Shown: positions 1 to 6,933, counted from the first letter of the stretch. The stretch is DNA of 22,574 nucleotides from Propionibacteriaceae bacterium UBA5174 (GCA_002413345.1 DHWU01000041.1:6580-29153); one strand, 5' to 3'. The notes: generated by a model from the sequence alone, not told the origin. Made by a program: numbers and translations.

Positions 1-822
1 CACCTCTTCCGTCCTGAAGCCAACGCCAAGCGTTTCCAGGCTTCGGCGGCTCGGTTGATGCTGCCCGAACTGCCAGTCGAAGATTTCGTCAACGGGGTTG
101 CGGAACTTGTCCGCGCCGACCGTCGGTGGGTGCCGGAAGCTGAAGGAGAAAAGAGCCTTTACCTGCGCCCGTTCATGTTTGCCGACGAGGTGTTCCTCGG
201 CGTCCGGGCCGCGCAGCGGGTCACCTTCAGCGTGATCGCCTCGCCTTCGGGACCGTACTTTGCTGGCGGAGTGAAGCCAGTCGACATCTGGGTCACTGAT
301 GAATATGCCCGCGCTGGAATCGGCGGTACGGGTGCGGCCAAATGCGGCGGCAACTACGCCGCCTCGCTGATCGCCCAATACGAGGGCTATGAACACGGCT
401 GTTCCCAGGTGCTGTTCATCGAAGCCGCAGGCAAAGACCGGCTCGAGGAGCTTGGCGGCATGAATGTCTTCCTGGTTACCGATGACGGCAAGCTGATCAC
501 CCCAGCATTGACCGGCACCATCTTGGACGGGATCACTCGTTCGTCGATCCTGGCAGTGGCCGCCGACCTCGGTTTGACCCCGGTGGAACGCCGGGTTGGC
601 CCCGATGAACTCTTTGATGGCATCGCCAACGGCACCACCGTGGAAGCCTTTTCCTGTGGCACCGCCGCGGTGATCACCCCGATTGGCGCGTTCCGCTCGA
701 CCAATGGTGAATGGAAGCTGCCTGCTGGCAGCGAACAGACTTTGGCGATCCGGAACGCGATCCTCGATGTCCAGTACGGACGGGCCGAAGACACCCGCGG
801 CTGGCTGCAACGCGTCGTCTGA
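1..822 (+). CDS. ilvE: Branched-chain amino acid aminotransferase IlvE (5' truncated by window edge)
   Basis: This is the C-terminal 273 residues of a class IV PLP-dependent branched-chain aminotransferase. It transfers the amino group between glutamate and the 2-oxo acids of Leu, Ile and Val, the last step of their synthesis in the cytosol. The reading frame is open from base 1 (HLFRPEANAKRFQASAARL), so the true start lies outside the window; the TTG/ATG at 55/58 are internal. Family marks are the LPELPVEDF segment, GGVKPVDIWVTDEYARA, and the PLP lysine in GTGAAKCGGNYAAS (codon AAA at 340-342). The C-terminal FSCGTAAVITPIG block and the ending are complete. cimA follows on the same strand after 126 bp, which fits a shared branched-chain role. 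Family assignment is firm. Confidence 0.96.
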   Translation, partial: HLFRPEANAKRFQASAARLMLPELPVEDFVNGVAELVRADRRWVPEAEGEKSLYLRPFMFADEVFLGVRAAQRVTFSVIASPSGPYFAGGVKPVDIWVTDEYARAGIGGTGAAKCGGNYAASLIAQYEGYEHGCSQVLFIEAAGKDRLEELGGMNVFLVTDDGKLITPALTGTILDGITRSSILAVAADLGLTPVERRVGPDELFDGIANGTTVEAFSCGTAAVITPIGAFRSTNGEWKLPAGSEQTLAIRNAILDVQYGRAEDTRGWLQRVV

Positions 823-839
823 TCCGTCCGTGCTTGAGA

Positions 840-872
840 ATGCCCATTTCGGTACGCGAGTTGGCGCCGTAG
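840..872 (+). other. Possible 10-codon leader ORF before cimA (speculative)
   Basis: A short frame ATG CCC ATT TCG GTA CGC GAG TTG GCG CCG TAG would encode MPISVRELAP, preceded by a weak purine-rich TTGAGA. It carries single Ile, Val and Leu codons. Its last codons contain TTGGCGC (861-867), which can pair with GCGCCAA (906-912) and so competes with the hairpin just downstream. The arrangement resembles a leader-peptide attenuator, but one codon of each amino acid is weak evidence and the ORF may be chance. Confidence 0.2.
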
Positions 873-873
873 C

Positions 874-913
874 ATTGGCGGGCGTGATCGCTGCGTCCCG
901 CCACTGCGCCAAT
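874..913 (+). promoter_or_regulatory. Inverted repeat in the cimA leader, with a competing upstream arm
   Basis: ATTGGCG (874-880) is perfectly complementary to CGCCAAT (907-913). A nested GGCGGG (877-882) can also pair with CCCGCC (897-902). The upstream copy TTGGCGC (861-867) competes for the same 3' arm. There is no U-tract, so this is not a simple intrinsic terminator. It could be an RNA switch or just GC-rich chance pairing. Confidence 0.3.
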
Positions 914-948
914 CCCTGCCACTTTGCCAACGACGACGAGGCCTGTTG

Positions 949-2532
949 ATGACTATCTTGCCCACCATGCCGGACACCTTCCATGTTTACGACACCACGC
1001 TGCGCGACGGTGCCCAGCAGGAAGGGCTGCAACTCAATGTCAACGACAAGCTGAAGATCGCCCGTTACCTTGACCAATTAGGTGTTGGCTTTATTGAGGG
1101 CGGTTGGCCCGGAGCCAACCCCAATGACACGGCTTTCTTTGCTGCAGTCGCCGATGGTGGGGTGGAGCTGAAGAACGCCAAATTGGTGGCTTTCGGTGCT
1201 ACCCGCAAGGCCGGCACTACGGCCGCCGAAGATCCGCAGGTGCAAGCCCTGTTGGCTGCGCGCACCGAGGTGATCTGCATCGTGGCGAAGAGTCACGATG
1301 AGCATGTGCTGAGGGCGTTGCGCACCACTTTGGACGAAAACCTCCAGATGGTGGCCGACACAGTGGCTCACCTGGTGTCCCAAGGACGGCGAGTGTTCGT
1401 TGACTGCGAGCATTTCTTCGACGGCTACCAGGCAAACCCGGAGTATTCCTTGGAGGTAATCCGAACTGCCGCTGAGGCCGGGGCTGAAGTGGTGGTGCTG
1501 TGCGACACCAACGGTGGCATGTTGCCCTCCCAAATGGGCGATGTGGTCTCGGCCGCGGGCGCAATCGGGGTGGAGTTGGGGATTCACTGCCACAACGACA
1601 CCGGCTGCGCGGTGGCTAACACGATGGCAGCAGTGGACGCCGGCGTGATTCACGTCCAAGGCACCTTGAATGAGTACGGCGAGCGCACTGGCAACGCCAA
1701 CCTGATCACGGTGTTGGCTAACTTGCAGCTCAAATACGGCTGGCCACTGGTTCCGCCAGAGGCGCTGGCCGACGCCACCCGGATCGCAAATGCCGTGGCC
1801 GGGGTGACCAATGTGGCGATGAATAACCGCCAGCCCTATGTGGGGGCTTCGGCCTTCACCCACAAGGCTGGCCTGCATGCGTCGGCTATCAAGGTGGACG
1901 CCAACCTTTACCAACATATTGATCCGTTGCTGGTCGGCAACGACATGCGAATGCTGGTCTCCGACATGGCTGGTCGGGCGAACATTCAGATCAAGGGATC
2001 TGAGCTGGGTTATGACCTTTCCGACCGTGACTTAGCTGCCAAGGTCACCGAGGCCGTCAAAGCCCGCGAGATGGACGGCTACTCCTATGAGTCGGCAGAC
2101 GCCAGCTTCGAGTTGCTGCTGCGCTCGGAGTTGGGCCTCTTGGAAGAATTCTTTGAAGTGCTCAGCTGGCGAGTGATCACCGGCCATGAGGTGAAACCAG
2201 AAGGCGATTCCGAAGCCACTGTGAAGCTGCTCGCCAAAGGTGTGTTGCGGCACTTGGTGGGCGAAGGACACGGCCCGCTGAACGCTTTGGACGTTGCACT
2301 GCGCGGAGCACTTCGCCAGGCCTACCCGGCGGTGGACGATTTTGAGCTTACTGACTTCAAGGTGCGGATCTTGGATCAAGGCCATGGCACCGATGCGATC
2401 GTCCGAACGCTGATTGACATGACTGATGGCAGTCGAACCTGGACCACAGTCGGGGTGGGTACGAATGTGATCGAGGCCTCATGGGAGGCGTTGTACGACG
2501 CCTACCGATGGGGTCTGCTGAAGCGGGATTGA
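949..2532 (+). CDS. cimA: (R)-citramalate synthase CimA
   Basis: This 527-aa DRE-TIM metallolyase condenses pyruvate with acetyl-CoA to (R)-citramalate, the entry to threonine-independent isoleucine synthesis. The N-terminal barrel has VYDTTLRDGAQQEG (about residues 13-26), the metal-binding HCHNDTGCAVANT (His 213 and 215) and EYGERTGNANL. A C-terminal LeuA-type allosteric dimer domain (about 385-520) ends in TNVIEASWEALYDAY. The long form with DGAQQEG matches the CimA branch better than LeuA, NifV or HcsA. ATG 949 is preferred because GAGG (938-941) lies 7 nt upstream; TTG 946 and ATG 967 are in-frame alternatives. It follows ilvE and would feed LeuCD encoded later in the window. 2-isopropylmalate synthase is the main alternative. 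Confidence 0.92.
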   Translation: MTILPTMPDTFHVYDTTLRDGAQQEGLQLNVNDKLKIARYLDQLGVGFIEGGWPGANPNDTAFFAAVADGGVELKNAKLVAFGATRKAGTTAAEDPQVQALLAARTEVICIVAKSHDEHVLRALRTTLDENLQMVADTVAHLVSQGRRVFVDCEHFFDGYQANPEYSLEVIRTAAEAGAEVVVLCDTNGGMLPSQMGDVVSAAGAIGVELGIHCHNDTGCAVANTMAAVDAGVIHVQGTLNEYGERTGNANLITVLANLQLKYGWPLVPPEALADATRIANAVAGVTNVAMNNRQPYVGASAFTHKAGLHASAIKVDANLYQHIDPLLVGNDMRMLVSDMAGRANIQIKGSELGYDLSDRDLAAKVTEAVKAREMDGYSYESADASFELLLRSELGLLEEFFEVLSWRVITGHEVKPEGDSEATVKLLAKGVLRHLVGEGHGPLNALDVALRGALRQAYPAVDDFELTDFKVRILDQGHGTDAIVRTLIDMTDGSRTWTTVGVGTNVIEASWEALYDAYRWGLLKRD

Positions 2533-2549
2533 ACACCTCGCTGATCACC

Positions 2550-2555
2550 TAGGCT
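2550..2555 (+). promoter_or_regulatory. -10 box of a likely leaderless transcript (DUF1707 gene)
   Basis: TAGGCT lies 7 nt before ATG 2563. Transcription would begin at or next to the A of the start codon. The spacing matches five other starts in this window. No clear -35 was found. Confidence 0.5.
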
Positions 2556-2562
2556 CAGGGCT

Positions 2563-3117
2563 ATGGAAGATCCGTCGTTTGCCCCGAATGCCCACGACCT
2601 AGCTGGCGCCCGCGCGAAGCTGCGCAGCATGGCCGAGGAAGGGTTGATCGACCCGGGCCAGCTCGATCAGCGCCTGGCCGCTTTGGAATCTGGCGACCAG
2701 GCGTCCTTAGCGACGGCCACGGCCACCTTGCCAGCTGGTTATCTCCCCGATGACCCGTTGCTGCTGAGTGCGGGGGTTTCGAATGATCAACGCAGCGGGG
2801 CGTGGACAATCCCGCCCTTTGTGAAGATTCAGGCTGGGGTAGGAAGTGTGCGGCTCAACTGCCTGCAGGCGACACCGGCGGCTCCGGTGATCCAGGTCGA
2901 ATTGGACGGCGAACTTGGCAGCGTGCTCTTCGTGCTGCCAGAGGGTTGGGCGGTAAATGCCGACCGCGTGGCCAAAGGCATGGGTTCATTGATCTTGAAA
3001 GTGCCTAGTCAGCCTGCTGAAGGATGCCCGCTATTCATGGTGCGGGGCGCCTTGGCGGTGGGTAGTTTTAGGGCTCGTCCAGCCAGCCGCTGGGATCTGC
3101 GCCGGGCCGCCCACTGA
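2563..3117 (+). CDS. DUF1707 (SHOCT-like) domain protein with C-terminal LiaF/YvqF-like region
   Basis: This is a 184-aa soluble protein of unknown function. Residues about 8-58 (NAHDLAGARAKLRSMAEEG, then LIDPGQLDQRLAALESGD) resemble the actinobacterial DUF1707 helical domain, although the usual Arg/Asp N-terminal signature is diverged. Residues about 86-175 (VGSVRLNC, GELGSVLFVLPEGWAVNADRVAKGMGSL, VRGALAVGSFRAR) look like the beta-strand repeats at the C-terminus of LiaF/YvqF cell-wall-stress proteins. No membrane segment or signal peptide is visible, unlike many family members, so it is probably cytosolic. It starts 30 bp after cimA behind its own TAGGCT box and converges on deoA with only 2 bp between the stop codons. 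Domain assignment is moderately sure; function is unknown. Confidence 0.75.
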   Translation: MEDPSFAPNAHDLAGARAKLRSMAEEGLIDPGQLDQRLAALESGDQASLATATATLPAGYLPDDPLLLSAGVSNDQRSGAWTIPPFVKIQAGVGSVRLNCLQATPAAPVIQVELDGELGSVLFVLPEGWAVNADRVAKGMGSLILKVPSQPAEGCPLFMVRGALAVGSFRARPASRWDLRRAAH

Positions 3118-3119
3118 GC

Positions 3120-4406
3120 TCAGCTGATCCGTTCCAGCACGATTGGTGGCGGCGAAGCTGGCTGTGGGCTGATCTTCACCGCATCAGCTAAGGCCTGTTC
3201 TGCCCGTTCGATTCGCTCCGCAGTGTCGGTGTGTAAGGCAAACAGTGGTTGGCCTTTGTGTACCAGATCGCCGAGGCTGGCCGTCCAGGTGACTCCGGCG
3301 GATGCTTGCACCACATCGCCTTGTCTGGCTCGTCCCGCGCCCAAACGCCAAGCCGCCACGCCGACCGCCATGGCGTCCATTTCGGTGAGGTAGCCGTCGG
3401 CTTTGGCAGTGACCACCTCGGTGAACTTCGGCTGGGGTAGGGGAGCGGTCGGGTCGCCACCTTGGGCTCGAATCATTGCCCGCCAGGTGTCCATGGCTTC
3501 GCCGGAGGCGAGGGCCACCCCCGGATCGGCTTCGATCCCGGCAGCGGCCAGCATCTCGGCGGCCAAAGCGAGGGTCAGCTCCACAACGTCGCTGGGACCG
3601 CCGCCGGCCAAGACCTCGAGGGCTTCGGTTACCTCCACCGCATTGCCAGCGCTACGGCCTAGGGGAGTGTCCATGCCGGTGATCAGTGCCACAGTCTTCA
3701 CCCCGGCATCGCTGCCGATCTCCACCATGGTCTGGGCCAAGACATGCGAATCATCGTGGGTCTTCATGAAGGCACCAGAGCCGGTCTTGACGTCCAACAC
3801 CAGGCTGGCGGTGCCTTCGGCAATCTTCTTGCTCATGATCGAAGCGGCAATCATCGGGATCGACTCGATGGTGGCGGTGACGTCGCGTAGCGCATAGAGC
3901 TTGGCGTCGGCCGGGGCTAGGCCAGCACCGGCCGCACAAACCACGGCGCCTACTTCGTTGAGTTGGGCCAGCATCTCGGCATTACTCAACTCGGCTCGCC
4001 AGCCCGGAATTGACTCGAGTTTGTCCAAAGTTCCGCCGGTGTGGCCAAGCCCGCGTCCGCTCAACTGCGGCACAGCCGCCCCACACGCGGCCACCAGCGG
4101 CGTCAGCGCCAAGGTGATCTTGTCCCCAACGCCACCAGTGGAGTGTTTGTCGACCGTAGGTCGGGAAAGTGTTGAGAAATCCATCCGCTGGCCGGTGGCG
4201 ATCATCGCCTTGGTCCAAGCGGCCAGTTCCTCGCGGGACAAACCCTGGAAGAAGATGGCCATGGCCATGGCCGACATCTGTTCTGCGCTGACCCCGCCAT
4301 CGGTGTAGGTGGCGATCAACCACTTGATCGCCTCGCCACTCAGGCTGTTGCCGTCGCGCTTACGCCGGATCAGTTCAACCGCATCGAAGACGGACGCATC
4401 ACTCAT
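3120..4406 (-). CDS. deoA: Thymidine / pyrimidine-nucleoside phosphorylase
   Basis: This 428-aa cytosolic enzyme cleaves thymidine or other pyrimidine nucleosides with phosphate to free base and (deoxy)ribose-1-phosphate, a salvage and catabolic step. The family signature SGRGLGHTGGTLDKLE is at residues 116-131 and the phosphate-binding loop KHSTGGVGDK at 87-96. The N-terminal helical domain (VELIRRKRDGNSLS) and the C-terminal domain (VVTAKADGYLTEMDAMAVGVAAWRLGAGR, TWTASLGDLVHKGQPLF) are intact and the length is normal. ATG 4406 is preceded on the minus strand by TAGGGT-TCAACC, suggesting a leaderless mRNA. No cdd, deoC or transporter lies beside it, so it stands alone. Thymidine-only versus broad pyrimidine specificity cannot be decided from sequence. 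Confidence 0.94.
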   Translation of the reverse strand: MSDASVFDAVELIRRKRDGNSLSGEAIKWLIATYTDGGVSAEQMSAMAMAIFFQGLSREELAAWTKAMIATGQRMDFSTLSRPTVDKHSTGGVGDKITLALTPLVAACGAAVPQLSGRGLGHTGGTLDKLESIPGWRAELSNAEMLAQLNEVGAVVCAAGAGLAPADAKLYALRDVTATIESIPMIAASIMSKKIAEGTASLVLDVKTGSGAFMKTHDDSHVLAQTMVEIGSDAGVKTVALITGMDTPLGRSAGNAVEVTEALEVLAGGGPSDVVELTLALAAEMLAAAGIEADPGVALASGEAMDTWRAMIRAQGGDPTAPLPQPKFTEVVTAKADGYLTEMDAMAVGVAAWRLGAGRARQGDVVQASAGVTWTASLGDLVHKGQPLFALHTDTAERIERAEQALADAVKISPQPASPPPIVLERIS

Positions 4407-4412
4407 GGTTGA

Positions 4413-4418
4413 ACCCTA
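4413..4418 (-). promoter_or_regulatory. -10 box of a likely leaderless transcript (deoA)
   Basis: On the minus strand TAGGGT is followed by 6 nt (TCAACC) and then ATG at 4406. There is no Shine-Dalgarno sequence in between. Confidence 0.55.
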
Positions 4419-4450
4419 GGTCCTGGATGAGGGCTGGCGGCAGGTCTGAT

Positions 4451-5170
4451 TCAGCGTGCCAGGGTTTTGAGTTGGTCGCGATCGCGCAGCTGAAAGGCAC
4501 GCCCCTCAATCAGCAGCAAACCTTCCGCAGCCATCCGGCCAAGCTCTGTGGTCATCGAAGCCCGAGAGACTTGCAGATGATCGGCCATTTCTTGGCGAGT
4601 GAGCGATCCAGGCACTCGGCCGGCAGCGTCGGCCTGTCCGATTAGGTAGAAGGCCAGTCGAGCTCGCAATCCTCTGCGGGTGAGCAACTCGCCGCGGGAG
4701 TTTAGGTGCCGGGCTCGTTCGGCCAGTAGTCGGGCGCAATTCTGTAACAGGTGCTGCCGGAGTTGCTCCGGCTGGGCGGTTGACATCAGCTGCCCGAGGC
4801 TGATCACCAACGCTCGCACTGGTTTGGCCGCATGCACATCGGCTGGCCAGCGTGGATTGGGTGCAAAGGCAGTCACTGCGCCGCAGGCGCCGCCGGGGTT
4901 GACCACGTCGATGATGTGCCGGCTGCCATCAGTGCGGGTGCGCACCACTTGGAGGCGTCCAGACAACACAATGAAGAACTCCTGTTGGGGCTCTGCTCGG
5001 TGAGCCAGCACCGCACCGGTCGGCCACGACGCCAAGCGGGCGTAGCCATCAGTTAATAGTTGGGTGAGCGCGTCTGGGCGTAGCCCCTGTCCCAGCACCG
5101 AGGCGGCGAAGGCCTCCTGATCTGCGGCAGTCGCGACCGGGCGGCTGCGCTGGCCGGAAGCATCTTCCAT
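4451..5170 (-). CDS. Crp/Fnr-family transcriptional regulator, divergent from hcp
   Basis: This 239-aa regulator has a cNMP-binding-type beta-roll (about residues 40-130: EFFIVLSGRLQVVRTRTDGS, then GGACGAVTAF), a dimerisation helix (about 130-165) and a C-terminal winged helix (about 168-230) with recognition helix VSRASMTTELGRM at 201-213. It has only two cysteines (96 and 145) and no N-terminal Cys cluster, so it is not an [4Fe-4S] FNR. It also lacks a convincing Crp phosphate-binding cassette. ATG 5170 is chosen because GGAG lies 5 nt upstream (AAGGC spacer); the frame can extend to 5245, but that would run through the intergenic dyad. Divergence from hcp suggests an HcpR/DNR-like NO or redox sensor, perhaps haem-based. 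Family is sure, ligand and targets are inferred. Confidence 0.9.
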   Translation of the reverse strand: MEDASGQRSRPVATAADQEAFAASVLGQGLRPDALTQLLTDGYARLASWPTGAVLAHRAEPQQEFFIVLSGRLQVVRTRTDGSRHIIDVVNPGGACGAVTAFAPNPRWPADVHAAKPVRALVISLGQLMSTAQPEQLRQHLLQNCARLLAERARHLNSRGELLTRRGLRARLAFYLIGQADAAGRVPGSLTRQEMADHLQVSRASMTTELGRMAAEGLLLIEGRAFQLRDRDQLKTLAR

Positions 5171-5183
5171 GCCTTCTCCAAAG

Positions 5184-5199
5184 TGTTGCCCGGGCAACA
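5184..5199. promoter_or_regulatory. Perfect 16-bp dyad, candidate operator between the Crp/Fnr gene and hcp
   Basis: TGTTGCCCGGGCAACA is an uninterrupted palindrome with no loop, as expected for a dimeric regulator. Its axis (5191.5) lies at -41.5 from a start site at 5233 predicted from the hcp -10 box, the class II activator position of Crp/Fnr proteins. It is also 14 bp from the regulator's own ATG. Partial copies lie nearby: TGCCCGG (5204-5210) and CCGGGCAAC (5249-5257). Confidence 0.6.
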
Positions 5200-5221
5200 G
5201 ACGTGCCCGGTTCGACGAATC

Positions 5222-5227
5222 TAGCCT
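5222..5227 (+). promoter_or_regulatory. Candidate hcp -10 box
   Basis: TAGCCT is placed so that transcription would start near 5233, leaving a leader of about 53 nt before hcp. No -35 hexamer is recognisable at 16-19 bp upstream, which fits an activator-dependent promoter. A minus-strand TAGATT (5223-5218) overlaps it and could serve the divergent regulator gene. Confidence 0.4.
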
Positions 5228-5285
5228 TTCGGCGAAGAAACGCATATTCCGGGCAACGGCCCTGATCAGGAAGGCAATTTCAGCT

Positions 5286-6875
5286 ATGGAAATGTTCTGT
5301 TTTCAGTGCGAGCAGACGGTCGGCGGGCTGTCCTGCCGCGAGACCAGCAATTGCGGCAAGACCGTGGAAACTTCTGACGCGCAAGATCAGATCACCTACG
5401 AGTTGATGAAGCTGGCAGTGGCCGCAGAGGGTACTGGCCGCGAAACTGAGCTGGCAGAGCTGTTCATGCAAGCTCTATTCACGACGGTGACGAATGTGAG
5501 CTTCGACGCCGCTGGCTGCACCGCACTGGCGGCCGAGATCGATGCTAAGCGTGAGAAGATTACCGGCGGCGCTGACACCGTGCTGGAGGCGATTTCGGGG
5601 CCAACAGCGATCTTCACCGTTGGCGGTGCTGAGCCGAGTTGCCGCGCGTTGCTGGTGTTGGGGCTGCGCGGTATGGCCGCCTATGCCTACCACGCTCACG
5701 TACTGGGCTTTCGGGATGCTGCAGTGGACGCCTGGCTGATCGCGGGGATGGCCGCGGCGTCCCGATCGCATGAAGTGGGAACCTGGCTGGAGTTGTTGCA
5801 CGATTTCGGCCTAGTCAACTTCGCCTGCCTTGAACTGCTGGATCGAGCCAATACCGTCAGCTACGGACACCCAGTGCCGACCACCGTGACGATGGAGGTG
5901 CAGCCCGGTCCGTTCATCGTGGTCACCGGCCACGATCTGCACGACTTGGCGATGCTTGCCGAACAGTGCGAGGTCGCCGGAGTGGCGATTTACACCCACG
6001 GTGAGATGTTGCCTGGCCATGCCTACCCTGAACTGGCCAAATACAGCTGCCTGAAGGGCCACTTCGGCACCGCCTGGCAAAACCAGCGCAAAGAGTTCGC
6101 TGGGGTGCCAGGTGCCTTTCTGTTCACCACCAACTGCCTGATGCCGCCGCTGCCCGCTTATGCCGACAACATCTTCACTACCGCAATGGTTTCCCATCCC
6201 GGGTTAGCTCACGTGCCAGCGGCAAATGATGGCAGTAAGGACTTTTCTGCGGTGATCGCCAAAGCCAAGCAGTTGGCAGGTTGGTCTGAGGTGAGGAGCT
6301 TCACTGGGATCAACGGGGGCGCCGAACTGACTACTGGCTTTGGTCACCAGTCGGTGCTCAGCGTTGCCGATGTGGTGATCGATGCGATCAAGTCCGGTGA
6401 GCTGAAACACCTCTACTTGGTTGGCGGTTGCGACGGTGCCTTGCATGGGCGCAACTACTTCACCGACTTGGTGAAGGGCACCGCTGAAGACTCAATCGTC
6501 TTGACCCTGGCTTGCGGCAAGTTCCGGTTCAACGACCTCGACCTAGGCAGTGTCGCTGGCCTGCCGCGAATGCTTGACCTGGGGCAATGCAACGACGCCT
6601 ATTCGGCGGTGAAGGTGGCGGCCGCGCTGGCCGACGCCTTCGGGGTAGGTATCAATGAGCTGCCGCTTTCGTTAGTGCTGTCGTGGTACGAGCAAAAGGC
6701 GGTCTGCGTGTTGCTGAGTCTGCTGGCGCTCGGTGTTAAGGACATCTACCTCGGTCCCAGCCTGCCGGCATTTGTGTCGCCGGAGGTGTTGGAGGTCTTG
6801 GTCGCCGAGTTTGGGCTGCGTCCCACCACCACAGTGGCCGCCGATCTGGCCGCGATGCGTCCCGTGCTTGCCTGA
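5286..6875 (+). CDS. hcp: Hybrid cluster protein Hcp (hydroxylamine / NO reductase)
   Basis: This 529-aa cytosolic iron-sulfur enzyme is associated with detoxifying nitric oxide, and with hydroxylamine reduction in vitro. The N-terminal cubane motif C5-x2-C8-x8-C17-x5-C23 is of the short-spaced type typical of anaerobes. All expected ligands of the hybrid Fe-S-O cluster are visible: His216 (TGHDLHD), Glu240 (HGEMLPGH), Cys284 (TTNC), Cys382 (GGCDG), Cys410 (LACGKFR), Cys435 (GQCND), Glu469 and Lys471 (WYEQKAV). The length fits the full-length class. ATG 5286 is chosen because AGGAAGG (5268-5274) precedes it at 11 nt; the frame is open upstream to 5169 across the operator and is not credible there. 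No hcr reductase or ferredoxin gene is adjacent, so the electron donor must be encoded elsewhere. Confidence 0.96.
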   Translation: MEMFCFQCEQTVGGLSCRETSNCGKTVETSDAQDQITYELMKLAVAAEGTGRETELAELFMQALFTTVTNVSFDAAGCTALAAEIDAKREKITGGADTVLEAISGPTAIFTVGGAEPSCRALLVLGLRGMAAYAYHAHVLGFRDAAVDAWLIAGMAAASRSHEVGTWLELLHDFGLVNFACLELLDRANTVSYGHPVPTTVTMEVQPGPFIVVTGHDLHDLAMLAEQCEVAGVAIYTHGEMLPGHAYPELAKYSCLKGHFGTAWQNQRKEFAGVPGAFLFTTNCLMPPLPAYADNIFTTAMVSHPGLAHVPAANDGSKDFSAVIAKAKQLAGWSEVRSFTGINGGAELTTGFGHQSVLSVADVVIDAIKSGELKHLYLVGGCDGALHGRNYFTDLVKGTAEDSIVLTLACGKFRFNDLDLGSVAGLPRMLDLGQCNDAYSAVKVAAALADAFGVGINELPLSLVLSWYEQKAVCVLLSLLALGVKDIYLGPSLPAFVSPEVLEVLVAEFGLRPTTTVAADLAAMRPVLA

Positions 6876-6881
6876 GGGGTT

Positions 6882-6893
6882 TTGACCGGGCAA
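6882..6893. promoter_or_regulatory. Near-match to the hcp dyad just after hcp
   Basis: TTGACCGGGCAA matches the 12-bp core TTGCCCGGGCAA of the dyad at 5184-5199 at 11 of 12 bases. It begins 6 bp after the hcp stop codon and lies about 93 bp before the next gene's start. It may be a second regulator site or a chance match in GC-rich DNA. Confidence 0.25.
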
Positions 6894-6899
6894 GAGTCG

Positions 6900-6933
6900 C
6901 GCCAGGCACTCCGCGTTAGTGGGGTGCCTGGCG
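6900..6933 (+). terminator. Hairpin terminator after hcp
   Basis: CGCCAGGCAC (6900-6909) pairs perfectly with GTGCCTGGCG (6924-6933). TCC/GGG extends the stem to 13 bp, with loop GCGTTAGT. Only a weak T content follows, as is common in high-GC actinobacteria. Confidence 0.6.

Noticed and set aside
387..977. 196-codon minus-strand frame opposite ilvE
   Set aside because: Arg/Ser/Pro-rich shadow of ilvE codons with no family resemblance or ribosome site.
1078..1917. 279-codon minus-strand frame opposite cimA
   Set aside because: It lies wholly antisense to a clear gene, has no domain pattern, and its His/Gln-rich composition is typical of a shadow frame.
3403..3897. 164-codon plus-strand frame opposite deoA
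   Set aside because: Ala/Ser/Pro-rich shadow frame with no recognisable domain.
5171..5245. Upstream extension of the Crp/Fnr regulator
   Set aside because: A good ribosome site precedes ATG 5170, and the extension would read through the intergenic dyad.
5169..5285. Upstream extension of hcp
   Set aside because: It would cross the dyad and the divergent promoter and add 39 residues with no Hcp similarity; the family begins at MFCFQCEQ.
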